From Paraprevotella stercoravium (lineage in GTDB: Bacteria > Bacteroidota > Bacteroidia > Bacteroidales > Bacteroidaceae), in the NCBI GenBank assembly GCA_018883665.1, contig JAHLFU010000096.1, positions 1 to 7,758 on the forward strand: a DNA stretch of 7,758 nt. The letters are read 5' to 3'. This document shows positions 1 to 6,166 of the stretch, piece by piece. The notes below the pieces were generated by a model. That model searched no databases. It saw only the letters and a program-made list of their open reading frames with translations, and was not told where the DNA came from. Both the position numbers and the translations under genes were made by a program. Position 1 is the first letter of the stretch, and every line of letters begins with the position of its first letter.

Positions 1-446
1 AAATTACCATCATTCACAGGAATGGCTTTCACTAATTCATTATCATTATACAAAACAATGAACATTGATTTAAGGACTTCAGCCCCTAATAACTGAAAGC
101 CACTACCCACAACAAAACCGGCAGCCTGTCCTCCTTTATATTTGTGATTAATATCTCGAATACTGATAATCGGATCATATAACACACCAGCGTCTGCTAC
201 TGCGATAGGAATCTTTGTACTATTTTCCAGATCCACATCCAAAACATTTGTATAGTCAATATGCTCCGGTACCCCAATAACCTCTACTTCCTCCACAATA
301 TCATCAATCACACAATCGGGAGCCAGCAGAGGGCGGCAGCCGTCTACTGTGATTGGTGTTTTATCCTGTGCTTGCATGGATATGCTTGTTGCCATGCCGG
401 CAAGCAGCAGGCAACAAGCAAGGAATATATGATTTAATTTTCTCAT
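1..446 (-). CDS. Secreted protein, N-terminal part only (cut by window edge); possible fimbrial accessory or adhesin
   Basis: This reading frame opens at an ATG at 446-444 and stays open for 148 codons to the window edge, so the C-terminus is missing. Residues 1-27 form a signal peptide: basic MRK, a hydrophobic stretch, then a plausible signal peptidase I site after SMQAQ. The double cysteine at 11-12 lies inside the hydrophobic core and makes a poor lipobox. Two further cysteines (37 and 45) could form a disulfide. From about residue 66 to 145 the pattern (NVLDVDLENS, an AGFVV motif at 109-113, then LL, LYNDNEL) resembles a beta-sandwich module that recurs in Bacteroidota surface proteins; this is from memory and unverified. 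The start is 8 bases after the stop of the preceding fimbrillin paralogue, so the two are almost certainly co-transcribed. Its position at the end of a fimbrial operon suggests an accessory or tip-associated surface protein, but that is inference; the exact function is unknown. Confidence 0.8.
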   Translation of the reverse strand, partial: MRKLNHIFLACCLLLAGMATSISMQAQDKTPITVDGCRPLLAPDCVIDDIVEEVEVIGVPEHIDYTNVLDVDLENSTKIPIAVADAGVLYDPIISIRDINHKYKGGQAAGFVVGSGFQLLGAEVLKSMFIVLYNDNELVKAIPVNDGN

Positions 447-454
447 AGTTCTTA

Positions 455-1858
455 TCAATTAAAGATGATTGCATCCAATGTTTTCCATTCCGGATTGATA
501 TCCACCACCAGAATCTGTTCCTGAGACAAGATGATCGGTGTATCTTCTCCGTAACTCTGTTCCGAGTTCTTTTCTCCAAGCGTATAAATACTGTTTCTGG
601 AGATACTATAGGTTGTTTCCGATTCCGGACTGCTTTCTGTACGTACAATGACTTGTCCCAAAGCAGTCGGATCAATCTCTACGAGTGTACGCTCCGCACG
701 CAGTTCTCCCAGTGCACGAACGTCTACCCGCCAATATTTCAAGATATTGCCTTCGGCATCCAAAGCCTGAAGCTCAAAGGTAGGCAATCCTTGTGCCACC
801 TCTTCAGTAGTCATAGCCACCGGAACGAGATAGCGGCTTGCATAGACAGCCCCTCGTTCCAGTTTAATTTGATCCTCACTTACATCCTGAGGAACCGTCC
901 AGTTCGCATCACTCCCATCCAGAAAGCCGTCGCCATTCTGATCCTTCGGATAAAGCGTCTCACCCGGGAACCAGTCCTTCAACTGAATTTCATATATTGT
1001 AAAAGCATTCGGCGAAGAAGCGTCATGCAGAACCGCATCATAATCCGAACGTGGCTGAAAACCATTGATGACATTTTCCTGATTAAAGGCATTCGGATCT
1101 TCTTGCGAGCGGAAACCGGCAAAAATAAGACCTTGATTTCTACGAGAGGCAACCAGTCTTAGACTTGCAACCGGCTTATCATTATAGCGTACCGGAATGC
1201 TGGTAAAATAACCGAAGGTACCGGCCACCTGTCTTCTCAATCGGATAGCCGGCTCTGTAGCAATTTCCGAATCACGGGCATCGGCCACCAGACGACCGTT
1301 TTCATTCACCAAAGTCTGGGCTCCGGCAAAAATCTCACTCGGTTTTTCATTCGGAGCCAATTCCGCCAGTTCTGTTCGCTTATATAAATCGCCTACCTGC
1401 ACATTCTCAAAAGGTACATAGTTATTATACGTGCCGGTATGATAACCCACCGCATAGACCACATACGTTACTCCCTTTTTTAAACGGTTTGCACCTTGCA
1501 GAACAATCTCAGCTTCACGTCCGCGCTTTTCTCCATTCACATAAGGCACACTGGTCTTATTATTAGTATCACTCCATGAGGAAAAGGTCTTCTTATAAAC
1601 CACTCTTCCGTCAGCACGGTTCATAATCAGAACTACGACCTGATCTATGGACTGCACCGGGGTGATACTAGTAATAGAACTACTGCTTGTATTCCTCAAC
1701 AGTTTGGGAGTTTCTCCAATGCTTTCAACCTTCACCATGAACTTCTGCTCTTCCGCACCATACAATGACTCATCCGATGAACTCGGATCGGAACAAGCGC
1801 ACAGCAATGGCAAGCATGCCAAACACAATCCTCTGAATATTTTATTCTGCTGAAACAT
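455..1858 (-). CDS. Mfa1-like fimbrillin paralogue, putative minor or accessory pilus subunit (lipoprotein)
   Basis: A 467-residue protein homologous to the larger fimbrillin encoded just upstream. Shared landmarks in the same order are an IDQVVVLIM/IDNVKVVIV strand (71-79 here), a YVVYAVGY strand (132-139), EIFAGA (175-180), RQVAGTF (209-215), LRLVA (233-237), a KDWF motif (294-297), RNSIYTLG (421-428) and a C-terminal V-x-x-x-x-x-W strand with Trp458. The N-terminus is a lipoprotein signal: MFQQNKIFRG, a hydrophobic stretch and LLCAC with Cys22 as the likely lipidated residue; Cys at the -2 position is somewhat unusual. Residues 306-317 form an EF-hand-like loop (DQNGDGFLDGSD). An Arg at 55 (KLLR) in the N-terminal strand is a candidate site for maturation by a trypsin-like protease, as known for the FimA family. 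It lacks the Asp/Pro-rich linker of its paralogue. Lying after a terminator-like hairpin, it is probably made in smaller amounts, consistent with a minor subunit; that role is inferred. Confidence 0.9.
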   Translation of the reverse strand: MFQQNKIFRGLCLACLPLLCACSDPSSSDESLYGAEEQKFMVKVESIGETPKLLRNTSSSSITSITPVQSIDQVVVLIMNRADGRVVYKKTFSSWSDTNNKTSVPYVNGEKRGREAEIVLQGANRLKKGVTYVVYAVGYHTGTYNNYVPFENVQVGDLYKRTELAELAPNEKPSEIFAGAQTLVNENGRLVADARDSEIATEPAIRLRRQVAGTFGYFTSIPVRYNDKPVASLRLVASRRNQGLIFAGFRSQEDPNAFNQENVINGFQPRSDYDAVLHDASSPNAFTIYEIQLKDWFPGETLYPKDQNGDGFLDGSDANWTVPQDVSEDQIKLERGAVYASRYLVPVAMTTEEVAQGLPTFELQALDAEGNILKYWRVDVRALGELRAERTLVEIDPTALGQVIVRTESSPESETTYSISRNSIYTLGEKNSEQSYGEDTPIILSQEQILVVDINPEWKTLDAIIFN

Positions 1859-1864
1859 AAGTGA

Positions 1865-1882
1865 AAACGTTTTGTGACGTTT
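1865..1882. promoter_or_regulatory. Short perfect dyad just before the second fimbrillin start
   Basis: The sequence AAACGT-TTTGTG-ACGTTT is a perfect 6-base inverted repeat with a 6-base spacer. It ends 6 bases upstream of the ATG at 1858, inside the likely ribosome-loading region. In RNA it could form a small hairpin that affects translation; in DNA it could be an operator half-site pair. No TAnnTTTG promoter box was found between 1859 and 2016, so this gene probably depends on read-through from upstream. The stem is short and could be chance. Confidence 0.25.
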
Positions 1883-1914
1883 GGATGATTAATTCTATAA
1901 GAGATTCAAAAAGA

Positions 1915-1994
1915 AGAAAGCCCCTCAAAAGAATCTGCTTTCCGAGTGCGCGCTCCATGCAGACACACCCTCTGATTCGTCTGAGGGACTTTCT
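1915..1994 (-). terminator. Long stem-loop with T-rich tail between the two fimbrillin genes (terminator or attenuator)
   Basis: Arms 1994-1974 and 1935-1915 (minus-strand order) pair at 17 of 21 positions: AGAAAG, CCCTCA/TGAGGG and GAATC/GATTC, with the mismatches in a few spots. Inside them, 1972-1963 (GAGGGTGTGT) can pair with 1953-1944 (GCGCGCACTC) at 9 of 10 positions if G-U pairs are allowed, closing a 9-base loop. The lower 3' arm ends in CTTTCT and runs straight into TCTTTTT, as in a rho-independent terminator. The structure begins about 22 bases after the major fimbrillin stop codon. Since the genes on both sides share orientation and function, partial termination that sets subunit ratio is more likely than a true operon end. 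The fold was judged by eye. Confidence 0.75.
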
Positions 1995-2016
1995 AATCAA
2001 CTATTTATTAAATAAA

Positions 2017-3450
2017 TTATTCTACTTCCATCTTATGGATTACTTCCCAGTTATCATTTACCTGAAGCATGATATCCTGCTTGGTAGTCAAATCCTGTGG
2101 ATCGTCTACATCTGGGGTTGGAGTTTCCGGATCAGGATTTGTACCATCAGTATCTGGATCTGCACTATCCTTGGTACCGACTCCATACAAGTGATTACGC
2201 AATACGCTGTAATTGCTCTTAGATTCTGTAACAGTACCATTAGTCCAGGCACCATTCCACCATTGAAGAGTTGATCCACTAATCAAATCATCATCTGGCA
2301 AGCTAATGCTCCATGTACGCAAAACTTGATTTTCTGCCGCATTAACCATACGCAACTGGAATGTTACAGTTCCACTCACCTGCTGGAACGGAATAATGAA
2401 TTCGCCACCGAAAGCAGAACCCTTCACGAAAGTTGCAGCAGCTGGCTGATCTTGACCAACTCCTCTAAGAGGATTCTTCCAGATTTGCTTTCCATCACCT
2501 TTATCTTCAACCAATTTTCCACTTTCGTCCTGCTTATATTCATAACGGTCCAGAATACCGTCATTGTTTACATCCTTCAGTTCTTTAAACCAATCATTCA
2601 GATCAATGGTATAAACCACTTTCTCTACACCGCCACGATCCGCAGTACCGTTGACAACATTCATCAATTTATTTGGCTCTTTGCTCGCATCCTGATTTCC
2701 ATTGTTTGACAAAGTCATGCCATAGAAGTTACCCAAAATCAAATTCAGGTTCGTCTTGGCTGCCACCAGCTGCAACTTGGTTCCAACAACACCATCTTTA
2801 TTAAAGATGTAAGGGATATTCTTCACATACGTAAAGATACCGGCAACCTGACGGTGCAAAGTTACACCCTGGCTGAACTTTTTATTTACAACATTTAGAG
2901 TTGTAGAGCCGGCAAAGATTTCTTCAGCCTGAGCGCGATTGGTATTTTGATTGATCAAAGCCAGATCCTTCAAATCCTTACTAGAACCTTTAGTCACAGA
3001 ATTCAAAAAACCATGAAGGCTTTCAGTTCCTACCTTATAAGAAGTATCTCCAGAATAACCAATTGCATAAACTGTATAGTCTCCATCTGCAATCTTATCA
3101 TCTCCGGTTAACTCAATACGAATCTTACGTCCGTGACCAGATGCGTCATCATAAGCAATGACTTTGTCAGAAGTCATCCAGTTTTCGATCATCTCCTCGG
3201 CAGCAACGTTACCGCTAGCATCAACAATAACTACCTTGACATTGTCAATGTCCTGAGCGGCTTCAGAAGAATACAAAGGACGACCAGAACGGCTTTCCAA
3301 ACCGCTACCCGCATTCTCTACGGCAATTTCAATCACCTGACCAGAAGATGCCTGAGAACCATCTCCGCCGTCAAACACTTCATTCGAACTACAAGAAGCC
3401 AAAGCCATTGTAGCCAGAATGGCAGAGCTAAAAACTAAACCTTTTTTCAT
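2017..3450 (-). CDS. Mfa1-like fimbrillin, presumed major pilus subunit (lipoprotein)
   Basis: A 477-residue protein with a classic lipoprotein signal, MKKGLVFSSA then LASC with Cys20 as the lipidated residue. Downstream are the hallmarks of the Mfa1/FimA-class fimbrillins of Bacteroidales: a first strand (IEIAVENA, 40-47), arginines at 54, 57 (ESRSGR) that are candidate maturation sites, IDNVKVVIVD (68-77), YTVYAIGY (125-132), EEIFAGS (176-182), HRQVAGIF (199-206) and LRNHLYGVG (417-425). Residues 293-304 match an EF-hand loop (DVNNDGILDRYE). Residues 428-452 form an Asp/Pro/Thr-rich linker, leading to the terminal strand VNDNWEVIHKMEVE (464-477), which in this pilus class is expected to serve as donor strand for the neighbouring subunit. 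It lies directly after the anchor gene and directly before a terminator-like hairpin, the arrangement expected for a highly expressed stalk subunit. Assignment as major subunit rests on position and linker, not on expression data. Confidence 0.92.
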   Translation of the reverse strand: MKKGLVFSSAILATMALASCSSNEVFDGGDGSQASSGQVIEIAVENAGSGLESRSGRPLYSSEAAQDIDNVKVVIVDASGNVAAEEMIENWMTSDKVIAYDDASGHGRKIRIELTGDDKIADGDYTVYAIGYSGDTSYKVGTESLHGFLNSVTKGSSKDLKDLALINQNTNRAQAEEIFAGSTTLNVVNKKFSQGVTLHRQVAGIFTYVKNIPYIFNKDGVVGTKLQLVAAKTNLNLILGNFYGMTLSNNGNQDASKEPNKLMNVVNGTADRGGVEKVVYTIDLNDWFKELKDVNNDGILDRYEYKQDESGKLVEDKGDGKQIWKNPLRGVGQDQPAAATFVKGSAFGGEFIIPFQQVSGTVTFQLRMVNAAENQVLRTWSISLPDDDLISGSTLQWWNGAWTNGTVTESKSNYSVLRNHLYGVGTKDSADPDTDGTNPDPETPTPDVDDPQDLTTKQDIMLQVNDNWEVIHKMEVE

Positions 3451-3495
3451 AAAAATAAAATTTAAGAATTAATATTAAGTAATATAGAATTGTTT
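3451..3495 (-). promoter_or_regulatory. Extremely A/T-rich leader of the major fimbrillin gene
   Basis: These 45 bases between the anchor stop codon and the fimbrillin ATG hold only four G:C pairs. There is no Shine-Dalgarno motif. The A/T-rich leader without structure is what is expected of strongly translated Bacteroidota genes, which rely on accessible leaders instead of Shine-Dalgarno pairing. No TAnnTTTG box was found here or in the last 200 bases of the anchor gene, so a separate fimbrillin promoter is not supported. Confidence 0.35.
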
Positions 3496-4386
3496 CTATT
3501 CAATCTCCATTCCATGTACTTTTTCCCAGTTGTCATCAATAAATACATAAATGCCAAAATCATCCGATTCTTCCTGATACACGTAGCGCACTATCGTCAG
3601 CATATTTCGACTCATGGTAATCTGTATATCCTCGGGAGTCAACACATTTCCGGTCTGAGAGTTCTCAAAACGAACCTTTAACTTGGATTCCTTAAGAGAG
3701 GTTGAAGGACACAGCAATGTTTCTGTTTGGATTTGATTCAACTCATTCCAAAGTGTATCCGTTTGAACCGTTCCTGCTACGGCATAATTCAGTTTTCTAC
3801 CTACATACTGAAAGACATTACTGATACTTTTAGCAGAGTAATTTACATAATCAGGTATATTCTGTGCCTGTATCAACAGTTTGCCACGAGTCCTTTCGAG
3901 ATCGGTATAAAATATCTCCTTACCGACCTGATAATCCAGTGTATCATGAGTGACATAAATATCTCGGTTCAACGTTTCTTCAGAAAGCATATCCTCATAT
4001 GCTCCATCATCTCCAATCGGTCTTTCTGTCTTCAGGTTTCCCCAAGCTGTAACCACATATTTACCGTATGGCAAATCCTCTGGCAAGATTATCTTGTAGT
4101 TTTTTTCCGAACCGGTAACCTCAAAAGTCGTCCGTTCCTCAATGATCTTTCCCGTTTCTGCTTCGGTTATAATATAATACAAGGTAGAAACATAATCCTT
4201 AAACGGAAGATTTTCATCCTTCACACCTACTATCTCCGCAGCATCCTGTGCATTAAAATAATTTTTGTCTTTTACCGCCACATTAATCTGCAAAGGCGGA
4301 CAGGGAGCCAATTCCTGACGGATACACGACGACATCAGACAAACAATACCGGTCAAAAGAAATAATTTTCTCATAGGTCCCATCAT
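3496..4386 (-). CDS. FimB/Mfa2-type fimbrial anchor lipoprotein
   Basis: A 296-residue lipoprotein of the FimB/Mfa2 family, whose members sit at the base of the fimbria, hold it in the outer membrane and limit its length. The signal is MRKLFLLTGIVCLMSSC with Cys21 as the lipidated residue, followed by the family-typical short segment RQELAPCPPLQINV (23-36) that contains a second cysteine (29). A strand near LYYIITEAETG (69-79) and YGKYVVTAWG (107-116) match the fimbrillin fold. The C-terminal strand IDDNWEKVHGMEIE (283-296) is nearly the same as that of the major fimbrillin. The ATG at 4386 overlaps the previous gene's stop as ATGA, implying translational coupling; ATGs at 4383 and 4374 are alternatives, and 4374 (MRKLF) gives the more usual lipoprotein N-terminus, making a 292-residue product. 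It lies 45 bases upstream of the major fimbrillin, so anchor and stalk are probably on one transcript. Confidence 0.88.
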   Translation of the reverse strand: MMGPMRKLFLLTGIVCLMSSCIRQELAPCPPLQINVAVKDKNYFNAQDAAEIVGVKDENLPFKDYVSTLYYIITEAETGKIIEERTTFEVTGSEKNYKIILPEDLPYGKYVVTAWGNLKTERPIGDDGAYEDMLSEETLNRDIYVTHDTLDYQVGKEIFYTDLERTRGKLLIQAQNIPDYVNYSAKSISNVFQYVGRKLNYAVAGTVQTDTLWNELNQIQTETLLCPSTSLKESKLKVRFENSQTGNVLTPEDIQITMSRNMLTIVRYVYQEESDDFGIYVFIDDNWEKVHGMEIE

Positions 4387-6155
4387 TTTTGATCAAACAA
4401 ATCCTTCCACCACACATCATCATGATATGGCATAAAATCATATTCTCCTACGGCTCTTATACGCAATTTCTCATCAATTATCGCCTTTCGCAAAGGTTCG
4501 AATATGCTATTTCGCTTTTGCAGGCGAGCAGCGATCATTGCGCGTACATAATTACTCAACGGGGTCGTAGAAGCGTCCTTTTGCATTATATCTTCCGCCT
4601 CCGGATTCTTGTTCAAACTCAAAGCTACAATCGCCGTATTCACATCTTCATAAGGACGCAACAATTCATAAGCCTCACCCAATCGTCGCTGCATGGCACG
4701 AACCAATCCCAGATTATAACGAGCTTCTCGCATAGAATCCTTTTTAGTATCCAGCAATTCTATTGCCCTTTCATATTGGTTCTGATAAACATAGGTTGCA
4801 GCTAAAGTATTCAAAGCATAATCTGTCAAGCTGTCCAAACTGTGGAGAACCTGTTCCGCTTCTTCACCTTTTCCCTCTCTCAACAACAAGATAGCCAAAT
4901 TGTTTGCAGCCACTTGTGACTGAGGGAAATAATGCAATATGGTGCGATATACCTCCATTTTTTCATGGGGGTCTGTTTTTAAAGTAGACACTCGCAGCAA
5001 TTCTTCCTCATTAAAGGCATCGGGACGCTTCTGATACATCTCCAGCAATTCTTTATCCGTGGTAAAACTGCGAATCATATAGGTATACACATACTCCACC
5101 TTACGATCTTTCTGCAAATAACGTTCACGGATATTTTTCCAACATGGAAGCTTTCGAATGTAACGTTCCTGAACATCATCATTAAAAGAGGCATACTTCT
5201 CCAATATCGCCTTCACTGAAACCGAATCCGGATCATTAGCACGAACCATAGCTTCAAGTACAGGCATCCATCCTTCCGGCCGTGAGTCGGAAGTAATGAC
5301 TGAGCGCTGCTCCCGACTCAGTTGCAATTGATTTTCCAACCACTTTTGAGCAGAATTGGCACGGTTACGCGCCAAAGGTGTATTAAAACTCAGCGGACCG
5401 TCAGCAGAAGCCAAACCGTAAATTTCCAGGGAAGTAAGCTGCGCCAGTGTATCCTCCACTATCGGTTTCAGAGTTTGAAGCATATGTTCCATTTCCTGAC
5501 GGTTCTCACCCAAATCCAAGCGGATATCATACCGGTTGATGATAAACTGCAAACGGGCTTCTCCTCTTCCTTTTCTTATTTTGGGACGAATCACAAACTC
5601 AGGCTCAATCCATTCCAACTGCAAAGCTTCTTTCTTGATCAGTTCCACCGGATCTACAATGACAGCCATCAGAACTGTATCCATAGCGGAACATTCACCA
5701 CATCCATCGGTCGTTACCACTCCTAAAATACGGTTCCCATTATGCTCACCTTCCGGCAAATCAAACTGTGCAACATAGTTCAATTTTTGTACCCGACGAG
5801 GATTTTCAATATTGCGAGCATAACCGGCATAAGGATCCAAATATCCATCCAGTTTCTGCTTACGCTGCATTTTCTTGGTAAAAATCGGAGCATCAAGCAC
5901 CAGAGGATCCAAATCCATAAGGATACGTGAGCTATCACATAACTGAGGCACAACGATCAATCTACTGCGAGGAGAGACATAGCCGGACGGAACCTCCAGA
6001 TCCAAATCCAACGCAATCTTACCACAACTATCCGGAACAACCTTCTGTACTTCCGGCGCTACTTTTATCCCAGCCTCAGATGTATTACAGCTAACTAAAA
6101 GGGCCGAGAGTGTAGCAACTCCGGTCAAACAACCATATATTTTCTTAAGATTCAT
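4383..6155 (-). CDS. DUF3868 / OmpA-like / TPR lipoprotein of the fimbrial operon
   Basis: The start at 6155 gives 590 residues with a clean lipoprotein signal (MNLKKIYGCLTG then LLVSC, Cys23). An in-frame ATG at 6212 would add 19 residues before the signal and overlap the previous gene by 46 bases, so it is disfavoured. Residues about 30-170 match the DUF3868 family, found next to Bacteroidales fimbrial genes, and include a CGEC motif at 152-155. Residues about 200-350 look like an OmpA C-terminal domain: RYDIRLDLGEN (208-218), IYGLASADG (245-253), N258 and LARNRA (261-266). The Arg of the NxxLxxxRA motif is kept, but the position of the OmpA peptidoglycan-binding Asp appears to be Ser, as in the ASPEG variants of Bacteroidota. 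Residues about 380-520 have helical TPR-like repeats (for example NNLAILLLREGKGEEAEQVL, 418-437). A likely role is a periplasm-facing assembly factor or a link between pilus machinery and cell wall; this is inference. Confidence 0.85.
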   Translation of the reverse strand: MNLKKIYGCLTGVATLSALLVSCNTSEAGIKVAPEVQKVVPDSCGKIALDLDLEVPSGYVSPRSRLIVVPQLCDSSRILMDLDPLVLDAPIFTKKMQRKQKLDGYLDPYAGYARNIENPRRVQKLNYVAQFDLPEGEHNGNRILGVVTTDGCGECSAMDTVLMAVIVDPVELIKKEALQLEWIEPEFVIRPKIRKGRGEARLQFIINRYDIRLDLGENRQEMEHMLQTLKPIVEDTLAQLTSLEIYGLASADGPLSFNTPLARNRANSAQKWLENQLQLSREQRSVITSDSRPEGWMPVLEAMVRANDPDSVSVKAILEKYASFNDDVQERYIRKLPCWKNIRERYLQKDRKVEYVYTYMIRSFTTDKELLEMYQKRPDAFNEEELLRVSTLKTDPHEKMEVYRTILHYFPQSQVAANNLAILLLREGKGEEAEQVLHSLDSLTDYALNTLAATYVYQNQYERAIELLDTKKDSMREARYNLGLVRAMQRRLGEAYELLRPYEDVNTAIVALSLNKNPEAEDIMQKDASTTPLSNYVRAMIAARLQKRNSIFEPLRKAIIDEKLRIRAVGEYDFMPYHDDVWWKDLFDQK

Positions 6156-6166
6156 GAGTTCTGATT

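Noticed and set aside
361..675. Minus-strand open frame of 104 codons overlapping the fimbrillin end and the next gene start
   Set aside because: It runs out of frame across two well-supported genes and has no signal or domain.
653..1162. Plus-strand open frame of 169 codons opposite the second fimbrillin
   Set aside because: It is antisense to a clear fimbrillin gene, has low-complexity composition with no recognisable domain or signal, and no promoter or leader; it is a shadow frame.
3484..3499. Small hairpin (ATAGAA-TTGT-TTCTAT) at the anchor stop codon
   Set aside because: Six mostly A:T pairs without a following T-tract; it could arise by chance in a 90% A/T region and would not act as a terminator.
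3727..4365. Plus-strand open frame of 212 codons opposite the anchor gene
   Set aside because: The anchor on the minus strand has a lipoprotein signal and family-typical motifs, while this frame shows only Ile/Cys/Phe-rich antisense composition.
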